From Microvirga sp. VF16 (lineage in GTDB: Bacteria > Pseudomonadota > Alphaproteobacteria > Rhizobiales > Beijerinckiaceae): a stretch of 64,000 nucleotides of DNA. Positions 34,004-42,080 of this stretch are shown in pieces (the stretch's first letter is position 1; each line of letters starts with the position of its first letter). The notes under the pieces were generated by a model. It was not told the DNA's origin. It saw only the letters and a program-made list of their open reading frames with translations, and did no database searches. The position numbers and the translations under genes were made by a program. The stretch is taken from positions 1,240,001 to 1,304,000 of the forward strand of contig NZ_CP069355.1 of NCBI RefSeq assembly GCF_016864375.1, in the 5' to 3' direction.

Positions 34004-34165
34004 ATGAAAACCTACGAGCTTGAGAAGCAGCGCAAGCTGGATGGCCTTCGGGCCCAGCGGGCGCGTCATGAAAAGGCAATCTGTATCACCCTTATGATCG
34101 TTATGATCTTAGCTGGACTGGCAATTGCGTGGTTCATGAATCATCTCTTTAGTCAGTCGATATAA
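34004..34165 (+). CDS. Small single-pass membrane protein
   Basis: A 53-residue frame, ATG 34004 to TAA 34165: a charged coiled-coil-like N-terminus (YELEKQRKLDGLRAQRARHEKA) followed by one transmembrane helix (LMIVMILAGLAIAWFM). It lies 25 bp before folE in the same direction. Unknown function; the amphipathic-plus-helix layout supports it being real. Confidence 0.5.
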   Translation: MKTYELEKQRKLDGLRAQRARHEKAICITLMIVMILAGLAIAWFMNHLFSQSI

Positions 34166-34190
34166 GCAACCGGTAACTTTGCAGGGGCCC

Positions 34191-34868
34191 ATGATGAACT
34201 TCCATGCTCACCCGCTTAATCTCGCACGCCTGTGCAACGAGGCGCTTGACACTCCCATGACCGAGGTCGAGCGCGAGATGATGATCGCCGCGGCCGCCCG
34301 GAAGCTGGAGGAGTTGTTCGACATCCTGCGCATTGATCATCAGAACGACCACAACACCCGCGAGACGCCGCAACGGGTGGCCAAGATGTACGTCGAGGAA
34401 CTCCTGGAGGGCCGCTATACCGCCCCGCCCAAGATCACCGAGTTCGACAATGCCCAGGCCTATGATCAGCTGATCGTCACGGGTCCACTTGAGGTGCGCT
34501 CCATGTGTGCGCATCACATGATGCCGATCTATGGCGCGGCTACCATCGGCATCCTACCTGCTGCTGACGGCAAGATCATCGGCCTGTCCAAGTACGACCG
34601 GATCGTGGCGTACTTTGCCGCGCGGCTGCAGATCCAGGAGGAGCTCGTCAAGCAGATCGGCCAATACATCATGGACATGACCGCACCGCGGGGGCTGGCA
34701 GTGCGCATCAGCGCCGTGCACATGTGCAAGACCCACCGCGGCGTGCGCGCCAGTCACCGCAGCCGCATGATCAACCCCTACTACTGGGGCGAGATGGCCG
34801 ATAGTGCTGACCTCAAGCGGGAGTTCCTGCAGGAATGCGCCGCCCTCAATCGGACATGTTCAGCGTAG
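34191..34868 (+). CDS. folE: GTP cyclohydrolase I
   Basis: 225 residues from ATG 34191; ATG 34194 has the better-spaced AGGGG. The enzyme's zinc and active-site pattern is complete: MCAHHMMPIYG, VHMCKTHRGVR with the third zinc Cys, GLSKYDRIV, and TRETPQRVAKMY. It converts GTP to 7,8-dihydroneopterin triphosphate, the first step to folate, and also feeds pterin or queuosine routes. A QueD-like gene lies 0.6 kb away on the opposite strand. It may be a second copy, as the surroundings are accessory. Confidence 0.93.
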   Translation: MMNFHAHPLNLARLCNEALDTPMTEVEREMMIAAAARKLEELFDILRIDHQNDHNTRETPQRVAKMYVEELLEGRYTAPPKITEFDNAQAYDQLIVTGPLEVRSMCAHHMMPIYGAATIGILPAADGKIIGLSKYDRIVAYFAARLQIQEELVKQIGQYIMDMTAPRGLAVRISAVHMCKTHRGVRASHRSRMINPYYWGEMADSADLKREFLQECAALNRTCSA

Positions 34869-34922
34869 GCCCGACGCACCTACGTGGCCCAGCTCGCCCC
34901 CTTCTCTTGAGGCTTTTCGATC

Positions 34923-35420
34923 ATGCGCTCGCCTTGGGATCGCCTGCGCCACGCCATCAGCTTTGAGCTCGGCGGCCTTGTTCTGATCTCACCACTCGGT
35001 GCGTGGGCCTTCAGCATGCCGGTGGCAGATATCACCGTGGTGAGGATTGCCTGTGCGATCATCACAACCCTGTGGACATATCTCTATAATTTAGCGTTCG
35101 ATTCCATCCTGCAGCGCCTAACCGGTGGAAGTGACAAAAGCATTCCCGTTCGTGTCCTGCACGCTGTCCTGTTTGAGGCCGGGCTATTGGCCATGCTGAC
35201 GCCGCTCTTGGCCTAGTACCTCAGCATCAGCTTGGTCCATGCCTTTCTCATGGATGTGGCATTCGCCCTCGTCTTCATCGTCTACGCCTTCGTGTTCACT
35301 TGGGTCTATGATTGTGTTTTTCCTGGACCTGCGGCGCAACATTCGGCGAGGCCCCAGCCAAGCTCTTCGGGGAATGCGCCAAGTTGGATCGCAGGACGGA
35401 TGAAGGGGCGCCCCGCCTGA
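34923..35420 (+). pseudogene. PACE-family (bacterial transmembrane pair) efflux protein, interrupted by in-frame TAG
   Basis: ATG 34923 encodes the first transmembrane pair (RLRHAISFELGGLVLISPLGAWAF, ITTLWTYLYNLAFD) and the start of the second repeat (RVLHAVLFEAGLLAMLTPLLA). Then comes TAG at 35214-35216, after which the same frame continues with SLVHAFLMDVAFALVFIVYAFVFTWVYD. The family has Trp at this point, so a single TGG to TAG change explains the break. The product would lose the fourth helix. PACE proteins export biocides such as chlorhexidine, or polyamines. The tail after residue 138 is extra. Confidence 0.82.
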
Positions 35421-35502
35421 GAAGGCATGACGGACTTCACGCCATCGGACAGCCCTGTTAAGTGCACTAAGCGGCTCTTTCGCAGGCGAAAGATGACAGT
35501 CC

Positions 35503-35889
35503 TCAGGCCGCGCGGCTGGCTTTGCTCGCAGCTTCACCACGATAGATGCAGCCTTCCGTCGAGCCGGGCATGCCGCGCTTGAGCTCGACCTCTTCGAGGT
35601 TCGGGAAACGCGCCTTCACCAGCCGCCAGATATAGGTGGTGACGTTCTCGAGAGAGGCGATGCCGATCTCGGGATTGAGATCGAGATTGCCGTGATCGAG
35701 GCCCGATCCGTGCTCGCCCTTGATTTCCTTGATGTAGTTCTCGACGTCATAGAGATTGACCGGCCAGCCATAGATCTCGTCGACGGCTCCACCGAAGGTG
35801 AGTTTGGCGATGAAGGTATGTCCATGCAGCCCGGAATAGGGAGCCACCGAGTGCGCGGCTTCGAACGTAAACTCGCAATATGTCTTCAT
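35503..35889 (-). CDS. 6-pyruvoyltetrahydropterin synthase/QueD-like protein
   Basis: 128 residues. The three zinc His are present (FEAAHSV, LHGHTF), as are the downstream LDH and the C-terminal GCIYRGE substrate motif. However, the catalytic Cys that precedes RLHGH in QueD (C-G-R-LHGH) is replaced (Y-S-G-LHGH). QueD makes 6-carboxytetrahydropterin from the FolE product for queuosine. Loss of the Cys suggests a different lyase outcome or an inactive paralogue. The folE gene nearby, on the opposite strand, may supply its substrate. Confidence 0.83.
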   Translation of the reverse strand: MKTYCEFTFEAAHSVAPYSGLHGHTFIAKLTFGGAVDEIYGWPVNLYDVENYIKEIKGEHGSGLDHGNLDLNPEIGIASLENVTTYIWRLVKARFPNLEEVELKRGMPGSTEGCIYRGEAASKASRAA

Positions 35890-36092
35890 TGATCGTGCCC
35901 CTGACCGTTATCTCTTTCGCGTGAACAGAGTTCTGAACACCATAGGTCCTGAGCTGGACACACCATCTCCAGGACAAGCTATCTTATCGCGTCGCTCGCG
36001 CTGCATCCAAGAGCGAGTTGGCGTTTTGGCCCGGCGCAGCGTGCAGTCTCAGAGAAGATGCACGGCTTGCAGCCGACATCGTCATCCTTCGG

Positions 36093-38036
36093 TTAGCCTG
36101 ACGGTGCCGATAACGCTGGGTCCAGGGAATAGACCAGTTCATGGGCCGGCCTGGGACGTCCGAAGTAGTAGCCCTGGGCCTCCGTGTAGCCCGCCGTCTG
36201 GACCTGGAGGAATTGCTCCTTTGTCTCGATGCCCTCGGCAACAGTGGACATGCCAAGGCCAGCGCCAAGACTTGCGATCGATCGTACGATCGTCATCGCA
36301 TCACGTCGTGATGAGAGATCCCGCACAAAAGACCGGTCAACCTTGATCCGGTCAAACGGAAAACTGCGGAGATAGCTGAGCGATGAATAACCTATGCCAA
36401 AATCATCAATGGCAATCTGCACTCCCAGCCGGCGCAGCTCATGCAGCGCCGCCATGGTCGCCTCGGTCTCATCGAGCAGCGACGTCTCGGTGAGCTCCAG
36501 TTCAAGCCGCCCTGGAGCAAGCCCCGTACTCTGCAGCGCATTGCGCACGCTTTGCACAAGGGTTCCGCTGCGGAACTGAACCGGAGAGACATTGACGGCA
36601 ACCTTGATGTCCCGCGGCCATTTGACAGCTTTAGCGCAAGCCGCCCGTATGACCCACTCGCCAAGCGGTGAAATCAACCCAATGTCCTCAGCGACCGGAA
36701 TGTACTCTGCCGGCGAGACCTTGCTCCATTTGGGGTGGCGCCAACGCAGAAGAGCCTCGAAGCCGTTGATCTCATTGAGCTGGATATTGACCTGGGGCTG
36801 GAAGAACAGCTCGAACTCGTCGTTTGCCAGAGCCGTGCGCAAGTCGATCTCAAGCGACCGGCGTGCATCCAATTGCGCTTCCATGCTCGGTTCAAACGAG
36901 CAAAACAGGCCGCGCCCCTGGGATTTAGCCGCGTAGAGGGCGAGGTCTGCGCGTTTCAGCATCTGGTCGGACGATACAATGTCTGCCTCAACTGCAGCGA
37001 TGCCGATGCTGGCTCCTATGACGATCTCACGCCCGTCAACGGAGTAGGGGGCGCTCAACTGCTCCACAATGTGCCTCGCGAGGGCCATACACGGTTCAAG
37101 CCCGCCCGGAACCTCCTGGAGGATGGCAAACTCGTCACCACCAAGACGAGCGACGGTGTCGCTATCGCGTAGGCAGTTCCGAAGGCGATCAGCGACGATT
37201 TTCAAAAGCGCATCGCCGATCTCGTGACCTAATGTATCGTTGACGCTCTTGAACCGATCAAGATCCAAGCACAGGACAGCAAATCGAAGGCCCTCTTGCC
37301 GCCACCTGCCGAGATGCGTCTCCAGTTGCTCCTGGAAAAGCACGCGGTTCGCCAGCCCAGTCAGTGCATCGTGTCTGGCGGCATGGGTGAGATGACCGGT
37401 GAGAGCATGGAGATCCTTATGGGCTCGTTCCAGCAATTGATTATGCCGGCTGAAGAGGCCAATCAGAATCAGTCCAAGCAGGATCAGACCAAGCGATAGT
37501 CCCGAGAAGATCCAGTACAGGCGATTGAGCTCGTGCTGATCCTGGGCGATCCTCTCCCCTCCGCGGATCTGGGCGTAGGATGCGAGCTGCAGCAACCTTG
37601 GCTCCAGCGGCTCCAAGAGCTGAAGCGCCTGCTGGACGGAGCCAGGATGCTCGAGTTCTGCGATGAGAGGCTGGATTAAAACCAGTACCTCAGCGAGACG
37701 ACGGAGGGTTGCCAGCTGATCGGCATCGTCCTGAATGATGCTGCGGAAGCGGCCCTCGATGAGGAGCTTGGCCCGGCTGATAAGGATCTCGAAGCGGAGC
37801 TCAACTTCGTCCTTATCGATGCCACGGCCCGGAACATTGAACGCATCCAGCCGACGCTCGAGGCGCATAAACTCGGAAACGGCCTGGCTGGCCTGCCAGG
37901 CCGGGTTATAGTGCGTGAGATCTCCCAGGAGCCTCTGACGTTCTGTAATCAGCACCGCGATATAAGCGCTCGCCAGGAGGAAGCAGACGGTAACGGCACC
38001 GAAAATCACTTTGAGCGTGCGCAGCGACACAGACAC
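36093..38036 (-). CDS. Membrane GGDEF-EAL protein (c-di-GMP turnover)
   Basis: 647 residues: transmembrane helix at about 9-30, a helical periplasmic sensor region, a second helix at about 170-192, then GGDEF (about 215-375; RDSD I-site, RLGGDEF) and EAL (about 390-640; EALLRWRHP, DDFGIGYSSLSYLRSFPFDRIKVD, EGIET). Both catalytic motifs look intact, so it could make or degrade c-di-GMP. EAL phosphodiesterase activity is the usual net outcome in such hybrids. The PilZ protein and the diguanylate cyclase nearby may be in the same signalling circle. Confidence 0.9.
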   Translation of the reverse strand: MSVSLRTLKVIFGAVTVCFLLASAYIAVLITERQRLLGDLTHYNPAWQASQAVSEFMRLERRLDAFNVPGRGIDKDEVELRFEILISRAKLLIEGRFRSIIQDDADQLATLRRLAEVLVLIQPLIAELEHPGSVQQALQLLEPLEPRLLQLASYAQIRGGERIAQDQHELNRLYWIFSGLSLGLILLGLILIGLFSRHNQLLERAHKDLHALTGHLTHAARHDALTGLANRVLFQEQLETHLGRWRQEGLRFAVLCLDLDRFKSVNDTLGHEIGDALLKIVADRLRNCLRDSDTVARLGGDEFAILQEVPGGLEPCMALARHIVEQLSAPYSVDGREIVIGASIGIAAVEADIVSSDQMLKRADLALYAAKSQGRGLFCSFEPSMEAQLDARRSLEIDLRTALANDEFELFFQPQVNIQLNEINGFEALLRWRHPKWSKVSPAEYIPVAEDIGLISPLGEWVIRAACAKAVKWPRDIKVAVNVSPVQFRSGTLVQSVRNALQSTGLAPGRLELELTETSLLDETEATMAALHELRRLGVQIAIDDFGIGYSSLSYLRSFPFDRIKVDRSFVRDLSSRRDAMTIVRSIASLGAGLGMSTVAEGIETKEQFLQVQTAGYTEAQGYYFGRPRPAHELVYSLDPALSAPSG

Positions 38037-38369
38037 ATCCTTAGGAGATTACGCGCCGATCCTATCTCGATGGATCATGACAGAACACTGTTAAGTATCT
38101 GTAGATATGCAAAACTGCGATGCTACCGGCTCGCCCGGCGAGCGCAATTTTTGTTTCATCATCGATACACCTCGAAACACTGGCCCTATCCGCCGTTATA
38201 AGGGCAACGCCAGCGCGATAGGGGTTAGAGAAATTCCCGCCCCGCCAGCGTCGGGGACCTCGCGAGTAGGGCAGTCCAGCGGACCAAGCCATGAGGCCCT
38301 AACATGAAATCAGCCGCTCACACCATCCCAGCGAAGGTTTTCTTTGGCTTAGGCCGGATCCCAAAATCT
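38037..38369. other. Spacer between GGDEF-EAL gene and IS relics
   Basis: No gene seen. The left part presumably contains the promoter of the minus-strand GGDEF-EAL gene. Confidence 0.5.
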
Positions 38370-38741
38370 CTACCGCAGAATGGGCACGATCAAATGCGGC
38401 AAGCTCCTTAACCTGACGATGAATGTCTTATTCGGAGCAGAACTGTCGTGTACCCGACGGACGACATCGTTTTGGCAGGTACAGAGGCAACCCGGCCTTA
38501 TGACATCTGCCCCTATGGGGCGGGCCTTAGAGCGTCCCTTCTGAACGATCCGCCCTTGCCACGGCAGATCGTGCAGGCAGCACTGATAGACGCTGTGTAC
38601 GCCCCGGGAAAGTTGACCACAGCCGACGCAAGCCGCCGTGCGGCTTCGGAGCTGGGCGATAACGGTGATGAGCTCGGGATTAGGCAAGACCTGAACGACG
38701 CTCAGACCTGCAGGGATGAGGGGCAGCAGGCGCTTGCACAT
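38370..38741 (-). pseudogene. ISL3-family transposase relic (N-terminal zinc-finger part)
   Basis: The frame reads LLPLIPAGLSVVQVLPN, TAACVGCGQLSRGVHSVYQ, LHDLPWQGR: the N-terminal CxxC zinc finger of ISL3 transposases. About 20 foreign residues interrupt it before VRRVHDSS and KTFIVRL-SLP, the next conserved block but with its Cys lost. The rest of the gene is gone. Dead fragment. Confidence 0.72.
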
Positions 38742-38847
38742 GACGGATCTCCCGAACAGAAATGCTGGCGATCATGTGTTGGGCAGTTCAGCCTGAAGCT
38801 GGAGGCAGCACGCAAAGTGCGGGGAACACCGCGGGAACTGGTTGCGA

Positions 38848-39065
38848 TGAGCGAGCGTGATCTGCCGTGCATTGAGGATCTGTCGAAGGTTGTTGAGAGC
38901 CGCACGACGATCGTTTCGGAGGCTCATGTCCTGGCGCTGAGCCCCGGCAAGTCTGCCGATTGCTGGGGAGGTTGCGAGCCGCTTCGGCATGTGCCTAGAG
39001 GCCGCGGTAGGGCTCAAGCTTTGCGACATTGGCAAGCCATCTCGGTCGAGCGCACGATGCGGTGT
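38848..39065 (+). pseudogene. ISNCY-type transposase relic (N-terminal HTH part)
   Basis: MSERDLPCIEDLSKVVESRTT, then SEAHVLALS, matches the start of ISNCY-type transposases (RDL-RIEVLS-VV-GR-T---AA-VLALS-RQ---LL). The expected RQVCRLLGRLRA continues in another frame and ALRHWQA in a third, so there are at least two frameshifts. It lies directly upstream of, and is oriented towards, the 3' end of the TetR gene. Confidence 0.5.
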
Positions 39066-39089
39066 TAGCAAAGTCTGAAGCACTCGCAC

Positions 39090-39659
39090 TCACGCGGCGA
39101 TCGCGCTCCAGCACATTTCCGCGATCGCGGCGCGCTCGGCCGGCAACAGCGTAGATCCATCGACGCGCCGCCATTTCAGCGTGTTGCGGATGCCCCCGCC
39201 AATGAAGCCGCCCATATCCGACACCGGTAGGTCGCGCAACACGCCCACCGCGCGGGCTTCCGTCACGAGGCGGGTGGTGTAGGCTGTGACGGGCGCGAAC
39301 AATTTGCGCAGGTCCTCGGCCGGAATCAGCGGCACGTTGGAGAGGTATTCGAACAGGATGGCGCGGTCCGAGTCAGCCCATATGAAGGTGATGTAGTCGT
39401 CGATATAGCGGCGGATGCGCGCCTCGTGCGAAACATCCGGGCCGTGCTCGACCACCAGCGCGGCTAGCGCCTGCTCCGTCAGCCGGCCGTAGACACCACG
39501 GATCAGATCTTCCTTCGACTTGAAATAAAGATAGACCGTGCCGGTCGCGACACCGGCGACCTGGGCAATCTCCACCATCGAACATTGCAGCCCGTTCTTC
39601 ACGATCAGGTTAGACGCGGCGGCCAGGATGCGCTCGCGCTTGTCGACGACGTGATCCAA
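39090..39659 (-). CDS. TetR-family transcriptional regulator
   Basis: 189 residues from TTG 39659, with a GGGGAGAG binding site 9-16 bp upstream. The N-terminal HTH is typical (RERILAAASNLIVKNG, MVEIAQVAGVATGTVYLYFKSKEDLI); the C-terminal ligand domain is diverse. It is divergent from the phosphodiesterase-ABC operon and a perfect palindrome lies between them, so it most likely represses that operon and itself. The ligand is presumably the imported substrate. Confidence 0.9.
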   Translation of the reverse strand: MDHVVDKRERILAAASNLIVKNGLQCSMVEIAQVAGVATGTVYLYFKSKEDLIRGVYGRLTEQALAALVVEHGPDVSHEARIRRYIDDYITFIWADSDRAILFEYLSNVPLIPAEDLRKLFAPVTAYTTRLVTEARAVGVLRDLPVSDMGGFIGGGIRNTLKWRRVDGSTLLPAERAAIAEMCWSAIAA

Positions 39660-39676
39660 AAGTCTCTCCCCACATG

Positions 39677-39698
39677 ACTGAATGAACGTTCATTCAGT
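39677..39698. promoter_or_regulatory. Perfect 22-bp palindrome, TetR operator
   Basis: ACTGAATGAAC is followed directly by its reverse complement GTTCATTCAGT. Such uninterrupted palindromes with TGAATGAACGTTCATTCA cores are typical TetR-family operators. It lies 18 bp before the TTG start of the TetR gene and 80 bp before the phosphodiesterase gene, so it can control both directions. Confidence 0.85.
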
Positions 39699-39777
39699 TG
39701 TCATGAACACGGATTACCTCCTCCCTTGTTCTCACGCAAGCCCCGCCCCTTACGGCAGGCGCGCCTCACAGGATCCG

Positions 39778-40671
39778 ATGCTCATGTCCGCAACCCCGCT
39801 CACTTTCGTGCACATCACCGATCTTCATATCGGCCATCCGAATGTTCAGGACGATCATCTCTATTCCGATACCGAAGCAACGCTGCGGGCGATCCTTTCC
39901 GACATCAAGTCACTGCAGCCGGCTCCACGTTTCATCGTCGCCAGCGGCGACCTCACCAATCATGGCGAGCCGGAAGCCTATCAACGTTTGAAAACCATCA
40001 TGGACGAGGCTGGTCTCGAGATGCCGGTGCTCTATACGCTCGGCAACCACGACAAGCGCGAGGGCTTTTATCCGGTGATGCTCGGCCGCACCGAGGAGAC
40101 GGATGCGCCTTACGATCATGCTGCCGTCATCGATGGCATCCATGTCGTCATGATCGACTCAAGCAAGCCGTTCAAGATCGGTGGTCACTTCGAAGAGGGT
40201 CAGATCGACTGGCTTGCCGCCGAGCTGGACCGGCATCCGGACCTCCCGAAGCTCATTGTCATGCACCATGCACCAGCGCTGGATGAGGACGTTGCGCTTG
40301 AATGGGAGGCGCTGTCGATTGCCGATACACAGGCATTGCGCGACCTTCTCAAGGGGCGCGAGAACATCCTGGGCATCCTGTCCGGCCATATCCACTATGA
40401 CCGGGTCAGCAACTGGTATGGAATCCCGGTGGTCGTCGGCATCGGCCAGCACGCGGCAACCGACGTGCGCTACCTGCATGAAGGTCTGCGGATGGTTTCC
40501 GGCGCATCCTTCGCCATCGGCACCGTCCGGCCTTCGGGGCTGACGATCTCCTTCGTGCCACAACCGGCCGAGCGCCGCGAGCTCAAGGTCCACACCTTCG
40601 CTGGCATGGCCGAGGTAATCCGCTTCTACGAGACGCAGGCGCAAGAAGCCGCTCTCGTCGCAGCCGAATGA
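39778..40671 (+). CDS. Metallophosphoesterase, GpdQ/CpdA-like phosphodiesterase
   Basis: 297 residues from ATG 39778, after an AGGA. The calcineurin-type metal site is complete: FVHITDLHIG, VASGDLTNHGE, YTLGNHD, IVMHHAP and LSGHIHYD. The length and motifs fit class III cyclic-nucleotide or glycerophosphodiester phosphodiesterases. No signal peptide, so it acts in the cytoplasm. It heads an operon with an ABC importer, so hydrolysis of an imported phosphodiester is the best guess. Confidence 0.87.
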   Translation: MLMSATPLTFVHITDLHIGHPNVQDDHLYSDTEATLRAILSDIKSLQPAPRFIVASGDLTNHGEPEAYQRLKTIMDEAGLEMPVLYTLGNHDKREGFYPVMLGRTEETDAPYDHAAVIDGIHVVMIDSSKPFKIGGHFEEGQIDWLAAELDRHPDLPKLIVMHHAPALDEDVALEWEALSIADTQALRDLLKGRENILGILSGHIHYDRVSNWYGIPVVVGIGQHAATDVRYLHEGLRMVSGASFAIGTVRPSGLTISFVPQPAERRELKVHTFAGMAEVIRFYETQAQEAALVAAE

Positions 40672-40694
40672 ATTCGCTCGATCGGAGCTCACCC

Positions 40695-41999
40695 ATGAAC
40701 CGCAAGACATTCCTCACCGGCTCGCTCGCTCTGCTTGCTGCCAGCGGCGTTCTTCCCGCCTTTGCCGGGGAGATCCCGGCCACCGTGCAAAAGCCGGTGA
40801 CCATCAGCTACTACAACTACAATCTCGCTTCCGCCGGCAACGGCGCGGAAGCCACCAAGCGGATGATCGCCGCGTTCGAGAAGGCCAATCCGAACATCAA
40901 GGTCGAGGGTGTCGGCGCGAGCTCGGCCGACATTACGAGCCGCATCCAGGCTGACGTCGCGGCCGGCCGCATCCCAGACGTCGTGCAGATGGTCTTTTCC
41001 GACCTGAACTTCACAGTGGACAATCTCGGCGCGGTGGCACTCGAGGGCACCGTTCCGGAAGCCGAACTCAAGCAGCATTTCGAGGGGATCACGCCGAACG
41101 GTCTGCAGCTCGGTGTCATCAACGGCAAGACCTATGGTTTGGCTTATACCTTCTCCACGCCGGTGCTGTTCTACAATGCCAACCTGTTCAAGCAGGCCGG
41201 GCTTGACCCGGACAATCCGCCGAAGACCTGGGCCGAGGTAAAGCAGGCCGCCCTGGCCATTGTCGACAAGACCAAAGCCGAAGGGATTGCCACCGGGATC
41301 TTCGGCCCCTCGGCCGGTGATTGGCTGTTTCAAGGTGTGCTGCGCTCCAACAACGGCAGGCTGATGTCCGAGGATCGCAAGCAGCTTGCCTTTGCTCAGC
41401 CAGCGGCCGTGGAAGCGGTCGCGATGCTGCGCGACCTCTATGACAGTGGCGCCTACACCAATCTCGAATTGCAGGCGGCCATGGAAGGAATGGCGTCGGG
41501 CAATGTCGGCATGTATCTCCAGACCTCCGCAATCCAGGGCTTTCTGGTGAAGGGCGCGGAAGGCAAGTTCGACCTGCGCGCGACCACCATGCCGCGTTTT
41601 GGCGACAAGCCGCAGCGACCGAACAATTCGGGCAGCGCTCTGGTGATCCTGAGCCGCGACCCGCTGAAGCAACGCGCCGCCTGGGAGCTGATGAAGTTCA
41701 TGACCTCGAAGGAGGCCTATACCGTCATCACCTCCGAGATCGGCTATCTGCCGCTGCGGACTGACATCGTCGACGATCCGAAGTATCTCGGCGACTGGGT
41801 CAAGAAGTATCCGCTGATCAAGCCGAACCTCGAGCAGCTCGCGATCCTGGAACGGTGGGAATCCTTCCCCGGCTCCAACTATCGGCAGATCCAGAAGATC
41901 ATGATGGAAGGTGCCGAAATGGCCGTCTTCGGCGGCATGGATCCGGCGAGCGCCATGCAGGCGGCGCAGGACAATGCCCAGCCGCTGATGCCGAAGTAA
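40695..41999 (+). CDS. ABC transporter solute-binding protein, family 1 (UgpB-like)
   Basis: 434 residues with a Sec-type signal peptide (FLTGSLALLAASGVLPAFA). The body has family-1 features: VTISYYNYNLAS, IAAFEKANPNIKVEGV, GRIPDVVQM, NGKTYGLAYTFSTPVLFYNANLFKQAGLDP and the C-terminal REAAWELMKF-like block. UgpB-type proteins bind glycerol 3-phosphate or glycerophosphodiesters; others bind sugars. A strong intercistronic hairpin follows. Confidence 0.88.
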   Translation: MNRKTFLTGSLALLAASGVLPAFAGEIPATVQKPVTISYYNYNLASAGNGAEATKRMIAAFEKANPNIKVEGVGASSADITSRIQADVAAGRIPDVVQMVFSDLNFTVDNLGAVALEGTVPEAELKQHFEGITPNGLQLGVINGKTYGLAYTFSTPVLFYNANLFKQAGLDPDNPPKTWAEVKQAALAIVDKTKAEGIATGIFGPSAGDWLFQGVLRSNNGRLMSEDRKQLAFAQPAAVEAVAMLRDLYDSGAYTNLELQAAMEGMASGNVGMYLQTSAIQGFLVKGAEGKFDLRATTMPRFGDKPQRPNNSGSALVILSRDPLKQRAAWELMKFMTSKEAYTVITSEIGYLPLRTDIVDDPKYLGDWVKKYPLIKPNLEQLAILERWESFPGSNYRQIQKIMMEGAEMAVFGGMDPASAMQAAQDNAQPLMPK

Positions 42000-42010
42000 C
42001 AAGATGAAGC

Positions 42011-42050
42011 GCCGGCATCAGGCTCCTCGCCGAGCGAACCTGATGCCGGC
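42011..42050 (+). promoter_or_regulatory. Intercistronic RNA hairpin after the binding-protein gene
   Basis: GCCGGCATCAGG (42011-42022) pairs perfectly with CCTGATGCCGGC (42039-42050) across 16 nt. There is no U-tract. Such stems protect the upstream message and help give more binding protein than permease. Confidence 0.75.
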
Positions 42051-42080
42051 CATCGGCCTTACCAGATCCGGAGAAAGTCA

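Noticed and set aside
23014..35216. Selenocysteine or pyrrolysine read-through at the fhuF TGA and the PACE TAG
   Set aside because: Both stops sit where Trp is expected and differ from TGG by one base; TGA and TAG also end normal genes here, and no recoding element was seen.
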